Shown here one piece after another: positions 29,687-38,818 of a DNA stretch of 64,000 nucleotides; position 1 is the first letter of the stretch, and every line of letters starts with the position of its first letter. The notes below the pieces were generated by a model, which made no database searches, had not been told where the DNA came from, and worked only from the letters and a program-made list of their open reading frames with translations. A program made the position numbers and the translations under genes. Where the stretch lies: contig NZ_CP148048.1 of the NCBI RefSeq assembly GCF_037482165.1, positions 1 through 64,000 of the forward strand. The letters run 5' to 3'. Origin of the DNA: Parvimonas micra (GTDB taxonomy: Bacteria; Bacillota; Clostridia; Tissierellales; Peptoniphilaceae).

Positions 29687-31021
29687 CTACTTATTGAATG
29701 CTGTACTTCTACTATTTTCAAGCAGTTTTGAACTCATTCCTACAAACCAAGTTAATACCATTGGAATTACCCAACCAAGACTTAAACTATAAAAAGGAAG
29801 ACTTGAAACTAATTTAGTAACAAAAGGTAAAGTTAAATTTACACTTTGTAAAGATTCTACAACAGCTATAAAAGTTACTGTATAACAAACTAATCTATAA
29901 GTAAATTTATTGTATCCAAAATATTTTTCTGTAAGTCCAAGTAGTATTAAAACTATTGAAACAGGATAGATTGCAACTAAAACTGGAACTGACACTTTTA
30001 ATATTGTGTTAAGTCCGAAGTTTGCAACTAGGAATGATAAAAATGTCCAGAAAACTATCCATTTATTATAAGATACTTTTTCTTTTGTCATAGTTTCGAA
30101 GAATTTACTTATACTTGTTATAAGACCTATACAAGTTGTTAAACAAGCTAGAGTGAATATACTTGCAAGTAAAACTATTCCGAATTTTCCAAATACATAT
30201 TGTGAAACTGTTGTTAATATTTCAGCACCATTTTTGGCAGTTTCTGTTAAACCTGAAGTTGTCATTCCTATATAAGCAAGCATTGCATAGATTACAAAAA
30301 GGAATGAACCAGCAACTAAACCAACTTTTACAGTATAACCTATAACTTTTTCTTCATCGTCAACTTTGAAAGACTTTATTGCAAGTGAAATTACAAGGCC
30401 GAAATTTAAAGCAGCTATTGTATCCATTGTATTATATCCTTCTAAAAATCCTTTAACAGTTGAAGAGGTTGCATAATCTCCAACTGGGCTCGTTACTGCA
30501 TTAGGATTTTTAAATAAAACTCCTATAAACATTACTGTTATAAGAAGTAAAAGAGCAGGAGTCAAAAATTTTCCCATTCTTGAAACCAATTTATTTGGCT
30601 TTAAACAAACTAAATAAGCTACTAAAAAGAATACAAAAGTGTAAACAAGTCTTGACACATTTACTGATACATTTTCTGGTAAAAATGGAGCAACTGCCAT
30701 TTCAAAAGGAAGGCTTCCTGCTCTTGGGATTCCAAGTCCAGGTCCTATTGCCATATATATCATAGTAGTAAATATAACTGCAAAATATTTATCTACTTTT
30801 CCTGCTAGATTTGAAAGACCTTTAGTCTTTGCAACACAAACAACACCTAATATTGGGAATACAACTGCTGTTACTCCAAAGGCTAATAAACTTTGAAAAC
30901 TTGCAGAACCTGCTTGTTTTCCCAATAGAGGAGGGAATATTAAATTTCCTGCTCCAAAAAATAAACCGAATAGCATTATTGCTACACTAAAAAATTGTTC
31001 TCTTGATAAATTGTTTTTCAT
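29687..31021 (-). CDS. brnQ: Branched-chain amino acid transporter BrnQ
   Basis: This is a sodium- or proton-coupled importer for leucine, isoleucine and valine. The 444-residue protein has the LIVCS family hallmark near the N-terminus (FGLFFGAGNLIFPPLLGKQA) and about twelve transmembrane helices. It is preceded by a T-box leader on the same strand, so its expression should rise when the cognate tRNA is uncharged, consistent with amino acid uptake. The ATG follows TAGGAGGTTTTT. It is a single-gene unit. Confidence 0.96.
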   Translation of the reverse strand: MKNNLSREQFFSVAIMLFGLFFGAGNLIFPPLLGKQAGSASFQSLLAFGVTAVVFPILGVVCVAKTKGLSNLAGKVDKYFAVIFTTMIYMAIGPGLGIPRAGSLPFEMAVAPFLPENVSVNVSRLVYTFVFFLVAYLVCLKPNKLVSRMGKFLTPALLLLITVMFIGVLFKNPNAVTSPVGDYATSSTVKGFLEGYNTMDTIAALNFGLVISLAIKSFKVDDEEKVIGYTVKVGLVAGSFLFVIYAMLAYIGMTTSGLTETAKNGAEILTTVSQYVFGKFGIVLLASIFTLACLTTCIGLITSISKFFETMTKEKVSYNKWIVFWTFLSFLVANFGLNTILKVSVPVLVAIYPVSIVLILLGLTEKYFGYNKFTYRLVCYTVTFIAVVESLQSVNLTLPFVTKLVSSLPFYSLSLGWVIPMVLTWFVGMSSKLLENSRSTAFNK

Positions 31022-31095
31022 AAAAACCTCCTAAAATTTAATCTTGGACATTTTGTTTAAATAATCTCATTATATAAATGGTGGTAAATTATTTC

Positions 31096-31345
31096 AAAAA
31101 AAAGTCCTTTGTTCTAATAGAACAAAGGACGAAATAACTTTCCGCGGTACCACCTTAATTTTTCAAAAAATGAAACACTCAAACATCTAACAATGTCGGG
31201 TTTTTGTAACGCAAACCACTGCGGGATTCCTTACTCATTTCACGAATCCTTTGTAAAAGATGATTTTCAAAAATTTTCCGTATTAGTTCACACCAACCAC
31301 TAACTCTCTTAAACTTTCAATTTTCTACTCTTTCTTTCAAATTTA
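31096..31345 (-). promoter_or_regulatory. T-box leader controlling brnQ
   Basis: Read on the minus strand, the region starts with GAAAGAGTAGAAAA (AGTA box of stem I) and GAGAGTTAGTGGTTGGTG. It continues through stem I to the T-box AAGGTGGTACCGCGG (31142-31156) and ends with a strong terminator: a 12-bp stem GTCCTTTGTTCT/AGAACAAAGGAC (31104-31130) plus a T-run. The AAGG of the T-box can pair with the CCTT of the terminator arm to form the antiterminator. The specifier codon lies around TCATCTTTT; ATC (Ile) fits the transporter but is not certain. Confidence 0.93.
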
Positions 31346-31537
31346 AAATTTATTTTCATTATTTTATCATCTAAAAAAATATTTGTCAATACTTTTTTAA
31401 AATTTTTTTGTCCAGAACTTTAAAATAATACAACATTAAAATAATTATTCTCTCATCAAGCGAAAAAATATGAATATGTTGATTTTATTTATAATAAATG
31501 TTAGAATTAAAATTACAAAATAGTCAAGGAGGTTTAA

Positions 31538-32230
31538 ATGAAAAACAAGGATATTAATTTACAAAATTTGCTAATTTTTTCTGATTTATCAACTGAAGAG
31601 ATTGATACTTTTAAAGATGAATTAAATATAATGAGATACAAAAAAAATACATTTTTATTTAAACCTGGAGATAAAGCCAATACCATGTATATAATTGTAA
31701 GTGGTAAAATAAAAGTCTTTACGATAAGTAGTTCTGGAATTGAACAAATGCTATATATCTATCAAAAAGATGATTTTATAGGTGGACTTAATCTTATCAA
31801 AAAGACTGGTTATATCTACTATGGACAAGCTATTGAAGATACTTATGTAATCTCTCTTTCTAAAGAAAACTTTGACAAGATTATAAATAAATATCCAAAA
31901 GTTACAATAAAGATTTTGGAAGAATCCTTTTTAAGAATCCGTCATGCAGAAGACTTAGTAACAAGACTTATAGAAAACAGCGCAGATGTAAAAGTAGCAT
32001 CACTTCTTTTAAGTTTAGCTAGAAACTTTGGAGTAAAAAAAATAGACGGAATAATGTTGGAATTAAATATAAGTCGTGAAAATATGGGCTCATTCGCAGG
32101 ACTTACAAGAGAAACCGTAACTCGAAAACTTGCAGAACTAAATGCAAAGGGAATAATAGAACTGATTGAAACGAAAAAAATACTAATAAAAGATGTAGAT
32201 TATTTAAAAGATATTATAGTACAGAGATAA
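31538..32230 (+). CDS. Crp/Fnr-family transcriptional regulator
   Basis: The 230-residue regulator has an N-terminal cyclic-nucleotide-binding-like barrel (about 10-125) and a C-terminal winged helix with the recognition stretch ENMGSFAGLTRETVTRKLAE. It has no cysteine, so it is not an FNR-type iron-sulfur sensor. The cAMP-contact residues are not evident either; the ligand is unknown. The ATG follows CAAGGAGGTTTAA. It stands alone, upstream of a hairpin repeat and the molybdate operon. A regulatory link to that operon is possible but unproven. Confidence 0.92.
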   Translation: MKNKDINLQNLLIFSDLSTEEIDTFKDELNIMRYKKNTFLFKPGDKANTMYIIVSGKIKVFTISSSGIEQMLYIYQKDDFIGGLNLIKKTGYIYYGQAIEDTYVISLSKENFDKIINKYPKVTIKILEESFLRIRHAEDLVTRLIENSADVKVASLLLSLARNFGVKKIDGIMLELNISRENMGSFAGLTRETVTRKLAELNAKGIIELIETKKILIKDVDYLKDIIVQR

Positions 32231-32250
32231 TGGAAATTATCTCTTTTTTA
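32223..32250 (+). terminator. Terminator overlapping the end of the Crp-family gene
   Basis: AGAGATAAT pairs with ATTATCTCT around TGGAA-type bases, followed by a T-run. The left arm includes the stop codon. Confidence 0.85.
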
Positions 32251-32301
32251 TTGTGAAAAATAATAGTAGTACTGACGAGATTATTATATGAAACAAAATA
32301 G

Positions 32302-32552
32302 TTCACGTCATAGCACTTTGTAAAGAAATGCTACCAACACGTCATCTCGAGCGTAGTCGAGAGATCTCAACTATTGCTTGCTAGCAAGCAATAGTATTTC
32401 TGAAAGAAATAAAAAATTTCTAAATGTATCTACGATACATTTACTTTTGCTAAAGCAAAAGTATGAGATCTTTCGACTTCGTTACACTTCGCTCAAGATG
32501 ACGTATAAGGGAAAAATCTTCGTTTAGTAGCTAGACGTTAAAAGTAGATAAA
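32302..32552 (+). repeat. Nested-hairpin dispersed repeat, copy F (best-preserved full copy)
   Basis: This is the reference copy. It starts TTCACGTCA at 32302. The left arm is CACGTCATCTCGAG to GAGATCTCA (32338-32369). The inner hairpins are a perfect 24-bp palindrome at 32371-32394 (CTATTGCTTGCTAGCAAGCA then ATAG), ATTTCTGAAAGAAAT (32396-32410), ATGTATCTACGATACAT (32424-32440), and ACTTTTGCTAAAGCAAAAGT (32443-32462). The right arm is TGAGATCTTTCGAC to CAAGATGACGT (32464-32503). The tail TAGACGTTAAAAGTAGATAA ends it. No ORF. Confidence 0.92.
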
Positions 32553-32682
32553 TATCAAAATATCATTATAAATATAATAGTAAAAAATAAAAAATTTATA
32601 TAATTATTAAAAACCCCACACCTGCAATGGTTATTTTAATAAAAAACGTTCGATTTTTTTTAAGACAACTTAACCATAGTTA

Positions 32683-32739
32683 TTGACTTATTTTCCTTTA
32701 GATGATAAGATATATTTGACTAAAAGTCAAATATATCTT
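32683..32739 (+). promoter_or_regulatory. modA promoter with overlapping operator palindrome
   Basis: The promoter is TTGACT (32683-32688), 17 bp, TAAGAT (32706-32711). A perfect 15-bp inverted repeat, AAGATATATTTGACT (32707-32721) and AGTCAAATATATCTT (32725-32739) with an AAA centre, overlaps the -10 and likely start site and ends just before the ribosome site AAGGAG. This is a typical repressor-operator position. It could also act as an RNA hairpin near the start. The regulator is unknown; a molybdate sensor is the natural candidate. Confidence 0.75.
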
Positions 32740-32751
32740 AAGGAGTATTTT

Positions 32752-33570
32752 ATGAAAAAATTACTAAGAATATTTTTAGTTTTAACTATGATTCTTGGAA
32801 TTACTGCTTGTTCTTCAAACCCTGCAGAAAAGAAAGAAACTACAGTTGAAAAGACAGAAAAGAAAAAACTAAATGTTTATTGTGCAGCCTCAATGACTGA
32901 AACAATGGAACAAATCAAAAAAGTATATGAAGAAAAACATAAGGATATTGAATTAGTTTATACTTTTGATTCTTCAGGAACTTTAAAGAAACAAATCGAA
33001 CAAGGAGCTGAAGTAGATATCTTTATTTCTGCTGCTCAAAAACAAATGAATGCTTTGGATAAGACAAAAACTCCAGAAGCTAATGTAGTTATTGATGAAT
33101 CTTCTAGATTTAATCTTTTGGAAAATAAGGTTGTTCTTGCTGTTGCAAAGGGAAATTCTTTAGGTCTTAAAGATTTTACAGATTTAACAAAGGCAGAAAT
33201 TTCGAAAATCGCTCTTGGTAACTCTGATGTTCCAGTTGGACAATATTCAGAAGAACTTTTGAAAAACTTAAAAATCTGGGATGAAATTCAAAAGAAAGTT
33301 ACTTTCGGAAGTAATGTTAAAGAAGTTACAACTTGGATTAAAGAAGGGGTTGCAAACTGTGGTATAATTTATGCAACTGATGCTTATTCAGCAGGACTTG
33401 AAGTTGTTGCAACTGCAAAAGAAGGAATGATTAAGACTCCCGTTTTATATCCAGCTGCAATTATGAAAAATTCTAAAAACTCAAAAGAAGCCAAAGAATT
33501 TTTAGAATTCTTAAAAGGTGATGAATGTAAGGCAATTTTTGAAAAAGTTGGCTTTACAATGGCGAAATAA
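32752..33570 (+). CDS. modA: Molybdate ABC transporter substrate-binding lipoprotein
   Basis: ModA captures molybdate (or tungstate) outside the membrane for ModBC. The start at 32752 follows AAGGAGTATTTT and gives a lipoprotein signal ending in ITAC (Cys20). The 272-residue protein has the family start LNVYCAASMTETMEQI, then YTFDSSGTLKKQIEQGAEVDIFISAA, and TWIKEGVANCGIIYATDAYSA. An upstream in-frame start (32683) would overlap the promoter and is rejected. It is the first gene of the modABC-moaA-moaC-MOSC unit. Confidence 0.95.
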   Translation: MKKLLRIFLVLTMILGITACSSNPAEKKETTVEKTEKKKLNVYCAASMTETMEQIKKVYEEKHKDIELVYTFDSSGTLKKQIEQGAEVDIFISAAQKQMNALDKTKTPEANVVIDESSRFNLLENKVVLAVAKGNSLGLKDFTDLTKAEISKIALGNSDVPVGQYSEELLKNLKIWDEIQKKVTFGSNVKEVTTWIKEGVANCGIIYATDAYSAGLEVVATAKEGMIKTPVLYPAAIMKNSKNSKEAKEFLEFLKGDECKAIFEKVGFTMAK

Positions 33571-33613
33571 TTTAAATAAAAATACAAAATAGTAATAAGA
33601 AAGGGAAGTGTTT

Positions 33614-34276
33614 ATGGATCTTTATCCTCTTTTAAATTCGCTAAGAATTGCATTAATTTCTTCAGTGATAACTTTTTTTATCGGGATATTCTTAGCATAT
33701 TATATTTCAAAACTTAATAGATTTGTAAGAGGAATTTTGGATGTTATCTTAACACTTCCTTTAGTATTACCACCAACGGTTATCGGCTTTTTCATTTTGA
33801 GATTATTATCTCCGAAAAGTGCAATCGGAAGTTTTTTCTTGGAAAAATTTTCAATAAGACTTGTTATGAATTGGTATTCTGCAATCTTTGCAACTGTAGT
33901 CGTAACTTTTCCTCTAATGTATAGAATAGCCAGAAGTTCTTTTCAAAATTTCGATATGAATTTAAAATATGTTGCTCAAACTCTTGGAAAGAGCAACACT
34001 TGGATTTTTTGGAGAATAACTTTACCTAATTGTAAACAGGGAATTTTGGCAGGACTTGTTTTAAGTTTTGCAAGAGCTTTGGGCGAATATGGAGCGACAA
34101 GTATGGTTTCAGGCTATACTCCAAATGATACTGCGACAATTTCTACAACTGTTTATCAACTTTGGAGAACGGGAAATGACGCTTTAGCTTACAGATGGGT
34201 GCTTGTAAATATTGTAATTTCATTTACAGTTCTTATCATTATAAATATGTTGGAAAAGAAAGCAGTTAAAGATTAA
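33614..34276 (+). CDS. modB: Molybdate ABC transporter permease
   Basis: This 220-residue permease has about five transmembrane helices and the LVLPPTVIGFFIL segment typical of ModB. The EAA-like coupling loop is AQTLGKSNTWIFWRITLPNC, followed by RALGEYGATSMVSG. ATG 33614 is preferred over GTG 33608 because AAAGGGAAG lies at normal spacing from it. It lies 43 bp after modA and 19 bp before modC. Confidence 0.95.
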   Translation: MDLYPLLNSLRIALISSVITFFIGIFLAYYISKLNRFVRGILDVILTLPLVLPPTVIGFFILRLLSPKSAIGSFFLEKFSIRLVMNWYSAIFATVVVTFPLMYRIARSSFQNFDMNLKYVAQTLGKSNTWIFWRITLPNCKQGILAGLVLSFARALGEYGATSMVSGYTPNDTATISTTVYQLWRTGNDALAYRWVLVNIVISFTVLIIINMLEKKAVKD

Positions 34277-34295
34277 ATAAAAATTGGAGTAATTT

Positions 34296-35339
34296 ATGAT
34301 TTATGTTGATATTGAAAAAAATTTCGGAAAATTTAATTTAAAAACGAAATTTGAATTTGACAATGAAGTAATGGGACTTTTAGGAGCATCAGGAAGTGGA
34401 AAAAGTCTTACTTTAAAATGTATTGCAGGAATTGAAAAACCCGATAAAGGAAGAATTGTATTAAATGATAGAGTTCTATTCGACTCTGAAAAAAAGATAA
34501 ATGTTTCTCCAAAAGACAGAAAAATAGGTTATTTATTTCAAGACAATGCCCTTTTTCCTAATATGAATGTCTATGAAAATATTAAAGTGGGTATAAGAGA
34601 AGGAGAAAATTTTGATAAATTAATTATGGAAAAACTTGAAGAAATGAGGATTTCCCATTTAAAAGATAAAAAAATAAATGAAATTTCTGGTGGAGAAAAA
34701 CAGAGAGTTGCTCTTGCGAGATTACTTATAAATAAACCGGAAATTATCCTTTTAGATGAACCTTTTTCTGCATTAGACGACTATTTAAAATGGAAAATAG
34801 AATTGGAAGTTTCTGAAATTTTAAGAAAATACAAAATTCCTACAATTCTAGTTTCACATAGTAGAGAGGAAGTCTATAGGCTTTGCAATGAAATTTGTGT
34901 AATGTCAAAGGGAAAAAGCGAAGAGCTTATGAAAAAGAAAGAACTTTTTAAAAATCCAAAAACTTTTTCATCCTGTCTTATTTCCGGTTGTAAAAACTTT
35001 TCTGAAATTGAAAAGATTTCTGAAAACAGACTTAGAGCAAAGGACTGGAATGTTGAGCTTGAAACTAGCGATATGATTTTAGAAAATCATAAAGTTTTAG
35101 GAGTTCGTGCTCACTTTATCGAATTTATAAAATCAGAAAAAAACTCATTTGAAGTTGAAATCGACAAGGTTATTGAGGATGTTTTTACTTTTATAATCCT
35201 AGTTCGTAAAAAAGGTGCAAGAAAATCCATAAGAGTTGAAGTAACTAAAGACATTTGGAAAAAGGTTGAACACGAAAAAAATCTTTTTATAACTTTAAGA
35301 AAAGAAGATTTAATTTTGTTGGAAGCAGAAAATAATTAA
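34296..35339 (+). CDS. modC: Molybdate ABC transporter ATP-binding protein
   Basis: This 347-residue ATPase has Walker A GASGSGKS near residue 30, signature ISGGEKQRVALARLL, Walker B IILLDEPFSALD, and switch VSHSREEVYRL. The C-terminal 120 residues correspond to the regulatory TOBE-type extension found in ModC, here rather divergent. It drives molybdate import with ModA and ModB. The ATG follows TTGGAGTAATTT. moaA starts 21 bp later. Confidence 0.94.
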   Translation: MIYVDIEKNFGKFNLKTKFEFDNEVMGLLGASGSGKSLTLKCIAGIEKPDKGRIVLNDRVLFDSEKKINVSPKDRKIGYLFQDNALFPNMNVYENIKVGIREGENFDKLIMEKLEEMRISHLKDKKINEISGGEKQRVALARLLINKPEIILLDEPFSALDDYLKWKIELEVSEILRKYKIPTILVSHSREEVYRLCNEICVMSKGKSEELMKKKELFKNPKTFSSCLISGCKNFSEIEKISENRLRAKDWNVELETSDMILENHKVLGVRAHFIEFIKSEKNSFEVEIDKVIEDVFTFIILVRKKGARKSIRVEVTKDIWKKVEHEKNLFITLRKEDLILLEAENN

Positions 35340-35360
35340 AAAATCTAGATAGGAGATTAT

Positions 35361-36302
35361 ATGAAAGATAGATTTGGAAGAAATATCACCTACCTTAGAA
35401 TTTCAGTTACTGATTTATGTAATCTAAGATGCAAATACTGTATGCCCGAAAGTGGAGTTGAAAGTCTTTGTCATAGTGATATTCTATCCATTGAAGAAAT
35501 TGTTGAAATAGTTAAAGTCGCATCGAAAAACGGAATAAAAAAAATTAGGTTAACAGGCGGGGAACCTTTGGTTCGTCGCGGTTTTATTAATTTGTGTAAA
35601 CAGATTTCTGAAATTAATGAAATTGAAGATATTGCAATAACGACAAATGGAGTTTATCTAAAAGAGATGGCAGATGAACTTTTTGAAAATAAAGTTAGAA
35701 GAATAAATTTCAGCCTTGACACTTTGATAAAAGAAAAGTACAATGATATAACAAGGAGAAATGATTTTGATAAGACTATGGAAAGTCTTTTTTATGCAAT
35801 AAAAAAGGGCTTTAAGGTCAAAATAAATGTTGTTCTAATCGGTGGCTTTAATGATGATGAAATAGAAGACTTTCTAAATTTAGCAAATAAATACGATTTG
35901 GAAGTTCGTTTTATAGAGCTTATGCAAATTGGAGAAACGGCAAATTGGTCTAAGGATAAATTTGTTTCAAACAAAATTGTTTTGGAAAAAGTGCCGAAAT
36001 TGCAGTTTGACGGAGTTTCAGGAGTTGCAAAAATTTACAAAATAAAGGGGCAAAAGGGGAGAATCGGACTTATAAGCCCGATAAGTTGTTCTTTCTGTGA
36101 AGATTGTAATCGTATAAGATTAACAAGTGATGGAAAACTAAAACCTTGCCTACATTCAAAAGATGAAATAAATCTTAAAGGTTTGAGTGGAGAAGAGCTT
36201 GAAGAAGTTTTTAAGAGAGGAATTTTTGAAAAACCTGAAAAACATCATCTTGAAGACGGAAAAAGTGAAAGTGCAAGAGATATGAATAAAATCGGAGGTT
36301 AA
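35361..36302 (+). CDS. moaA: GTP 3',8-cyclase MoaA
   Basis: MoaA is the radical-SAM enzyme that starts molybdenum-cofactor synthesis from GTP. The 313-residue protein has the N-terminal cluster motif CNLRCKYCM, the GGEP motif (RLTGGEPLVRRG), and the second cluster cysteines (SCSFCEDCNRIR and KPCL). The C-terminal Gly-Gly, needed for activity in the family, is present. It is joined to molybdate uptake upstream and moaC downstream (1 bp gap). The ATG follows TAGGAGATTAT. Confidence 0.97.
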   Translation: MKDRFGRNITYLRISVTDLCNLRCKYCMPESGVESLCHSDILSIEEIVEIVKVASKNGIKKIRLTGGEPLVRRGFINLCKQISEINEIEDIAITTNGVYLKEMADELFENKVRRINFSLDTLIKEKYNDITRRNDFDKTMESLFYAIKKGFKVKINVVLIGGFNDDEIEDFLNLANKYDLEVRFIELMQIGETANWSKDKFVSNKIVLEKVPKLQFDGVSGVAKIYKIKGQKGRIGLISPISCSFCEDCNRIRLTSDGKLKPCLHSKDEINLKGLSGEELEEVFKRGIFEKPEKHHLEDGKSESARDMNKIGG

Positions 36303-36303
36303 A

Positions 36304-36789
36304 ATGGAAGAAAAAGTTTTAACTCATATTAATGATCAAGGTCGTGCAAAAATGGTCGATGTTGGAGAAAAAGAAAAAACTAAAAGAATTGCTAAGGCTT
36401 TTGCAAAAGTTAAATTAAATGAAGAAACTTTTAATATAGTTGTAAATGGAAAAGCTAAAAAAGGTGATGTTTTAGCTGTTTCTCAAGTCGCTGGAATTAT
36501 GGGAGCAAAAAAAACTTCCGATATAATTCCGATGTGCCACCCGATAAATTTAGTAGGCGTTGATATAGAATTTAATATGAATTATGAAAACTTTGAAATA
36601 GAAATAATTGCCACAACTAAATGTGTTGGAGAGACAGGGGTTGAAATGGAAGCACTGTCAGCAGTTTCAATAGCTGCTCTAACGATATATGATATGTGTA
36701 AGGCAGTTCAAAGAGATATTGAAATAACGGAAATAAAATTATTAGAAAAATCTGGTGGAAAAAGCGGAGATTTTGTGAGGGGTAAGTAA
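36304..36789 (+). CDS. moaC: Cyclic pyranopterin monophosphate synthase MoaC
   Basis: MoaC converts the MoaA product to cyclic pyranopterin monophosphate. The 161-residue protein has the family start THINDQGRAKMVDV, the catalytic region KTSDIIPMCHPI, and GVEMEALSAVSIAALTIYDM. The start follows CGGAGGTTAAA, with the ribosome site inside the moaA end. The stop overlaps the start of the MOSC gene (TAATG). Confidence 0.97.
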   Translation: MEEKVLTHINDQGRAKMVDVGEKEKTKRIAKAFAKVKLNEETFNIVVNGKAKKGDVLAVSQVAGIMGAKKTSDIIPMCHPINLVGVDIEFNMNYENFEIEIIATTKCVGETGVEMEALSAVSIAALTIYDMCKAVQRDIEITEIKLLEKSGGKSGDFVRGK

Positions 36790-37220
36790 TGAAAGTTTTA
36801 GCAGTAAGTATAAGTGAAAGAAAGGGAATAAAAAAACATCCCGTAGAGTACATAGAATTAATTGAAGATTACGGAATAGATGGCGATGCACATGCAGGAA
36901 AATGGCATAGACAAGTAAGTTTGCTTGGAGTTGAAAGTATGGAAGCTATGAAAGAAAAACTTCCGGAACTTTCAGCAGGAGATTTTGCAGAAAATATCTT
37001 AACTGAAGGAATTGTCCTTTACAAATTGCCAATTGGGACAATCTTAAAAGTAGGAGACTGTATTCTTGAAGTTACACAAATAGGAAAAGAATGTCATTTA
37101 GGCTGTGAAATCAGACATATTGTTGGCGACTGTGTTATGCCAAGAGAGGGAATTTTCACAAAAGTTTTAAAAGGCGGGAAAATAAAGGCAGACGACAAAA
37201 TTGAAATCGTAGAAAAATAA
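36789..37220 (+). CDS. MOSC-domain protein
   Basis: The 143-residue protein is a single MOSC domain, with DYGIDGDAHAGKWHRQVSLL and the cysteine-containing motif GKECHLGCEIRHIVGDCVM. MOSC domains bind sulfurated molybdenum cofactor or deliver sulfur to it. The start overlaps the moaC stop, so it belongs to the same operon. MogA/MoaB-type adenylylation motifs are not seen. The position suggests cofactor handling or trafficking rather than synthesis. Confidence 0.92.
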   Translation: MKVLAVSISERKGIKKHPVEYIELIEDYGIDGDAHAGKWHRQVSLLGVESMEAMKEKLPELSAGDFAENILTEGIVLYKLPIGTILKVGDCILEVTQIGKECHLGCEIRHIVGDCVMPREGIFTKVLKGGKIKADDKIEIVEK

Positions 37221-37229
37221 ATTATACTT

Positions 37230-37259
37230 AAGACATCTAAAATTTAGATGTCTTTTTTG
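37230..37259 (+). terminator. Terminator of the molybdenum operon
   Basis: AAGACATCTAAA pairs with TTTAGATGTCTT, followed by TTTT. Confidence 0.92.
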
Positions 37260-37813
37260 TGTGAAATTTTATGAAAATTTAAGAAATTAATTTCACAAAT
37301 TTTTTTAATTAGTTCAAAAAATCACAAAAAATTCTTTGATTAACTTTCTACAATCTGTAAAATTATTCAAAATTTCATTTTTGTATGGGATATCTTAAAT
37401 CAATATAATTGGTTTAACACTTAATGTAGTATATTACAAAAGTTATGACAAAATAAAAATAAGAAAGGAATAACAAAAAGATATTATATTTTTTAGATTA
37501 TTTTCATAAAAAAGCATAATTATACATTTTTGAAATTACCTGCTATTTAGAATAATAAACTTAAAAAATGTTTTCAAGGTACTTGATTATTCATTTTAAA
37601 TATTGTATAATTATAATTGAATTTATAACATAGATACATTGATTGTTAAAAATTGATTTATTTGTTAGGTTGATTTTTGTTTCATAAGGAATTATTTTTT
37701 AAACTTTTTATTCCTTTTCACTTTAGTTTTTTAAAAACGAATTTAGCTATCAAGATGTATTTATGCTTTTATAGAGAATAATACCAAAACACAAAGTTAG
37801 GGGGAGAGAATCA
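37260..37813 (+). promoter_or_regulatory. Gene-free region with opp promoter and long leader
   Basis: No ORF is seen in this very AT-rich gap. A promoter TTGATT (37583-37588), 17 bp, TATAAT (37606-37611) would give a leader of about 190 nt before oppD. The leader contains a hairpin with arms AAGGAAT (37686-37692) and ATTCCTT (37710-37716). No known riboswitch consensus was recognised. The ribosome site for oppD is GGGGGAGAG. Confidence 0.6.
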
Positions 37814-38818
37814 ATGGATCAAAAGGAATTGCTTTTGGAAATTAAAGATTTACACACAAGTTTTAGAATCCGTGATGAATATTTTGACGCAGTTGATGGC
37901 GTTGATATGAAATTATTCTCTGATGAAATACTAGCTATAGTAGGAGAAAGTGGTTGCGGTAAATCGACTTTAGCTACTACTGTTATGGGTTTACACAATC
38001 CAAACTTCACTCGTTCAACAGGAGAAATTTTGTTTGAAGGAAAAAATTTAGTAGGTTTGTCAGAAAAAGAATTTAATGAAATTAGAGGGGAAGGGATTGG
38101 AATGATTTTCCAAGATCCGCTTTCAGCTTTAAATCCTTTACAAAGAATAGGAAAACAAATCGAGGAAGGTTTGATTTATCATACAAAAATGAATGCTGAA
38201 GAAAGAAAAGCGAGAGTTTTGGAATTGATTGAACAAGTAGGTATTCCTAATCCTCCTCGTGTTGCAAGACAATATCCACATGAATTATCAGGTGGTATGA
38301 GACAAAGAGTTATCATCGCAATTGCTCTTGCTTGTAAACCTAAGATTATTATTGCAGATGAACCAACAACTGCACTTGACGTAACAATTCAAGCTCAAAT
38401 CTTAGACCTTTTAGTTCAAATTCAAAAGGAAATTAATGCAGGAATTATTTTGATTACTCACGATTTAGGAGTTGTTGCTCAACTTGCTGACAGAGTTTGT
38501 GTAATGTATGCTGGACAAATTGTAGAAGAAGCACCAGTTGTAGAATTATTTACAAATCCAAAGCATCCTTATACTAGAAGTTTGTTGAACAGTATTCCTC
38601 AAATGGACGCAGATGATGAAGATTTATATGTAATACAAGGGATGGTTCCTTCACTTAAAAATTTACCAAGACAAGGTTGTAGATTTAAGGCTAGAATCCC
38701 TTGGATAAGTGAAGAAGAACATGAAGAAAATCCTACAATGCATGAAGTATCACCAGGGCATTTAGTAAGATGTACTTGTTATAAGAATTTTCATTTTGAT
38801 GAAAAGGGGGGTAATTAA
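37814..38818 (+). CDS. oppD: Oligopeptide ABC transporter ATP-binding protein OppD
   Basis: This is one of two ATPases of a peptide importer. The 334-residue protein has Walker A GESGCGKST, the Q-loop MIFQDPLSALNP, the signature LSGGMRQRV, and Walker B IIADEPTTALDVTIQ. The C-terminal extension (GCRFKARIPW and GHLVRCTCYK) is a modified form of the cysteine-rich Opp/Dpp tail. Its last base overlaps the ATG of oppF. Dpp (dipeptide) specificity cannot be excluded from the ATPase alone. Confidence 0.93.
   Translation: MDQKELLLEIKDLHTSFRIRDEYFDAVDGVDMKLFSDEILAIVGESGCGKSTLATTVMGLHNPNFTRSTGEILFEGKNLVGLSEKEFNEIRGEGIGMIFQDPLSALNPLQRIGKQIEEGLIYHTKMNAEERKARVLELIEQVGIPNPPRVARQYPHELSGGMRQRVIIAIALACKPKIIIADEPTTALDVTIQAQILDLLVQIQKEINAGIILITHDLGVVAQLADRVCVMYAGQIVEEAPVVELFTNPKHPYTRSLLNSIPQMDADDEDLYVIQGMVPSLKNLPRQGCRFKARIPWISEEEHEENPTMHEVSPGHLVRCTCYKNFHFDEKGGN

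Noticed and set aside
28005-30765. Plus-strand ORFs opposite the ABC and brnQ genes
   Set aside because: They are antisense frames of well-supported minus-strand genes.
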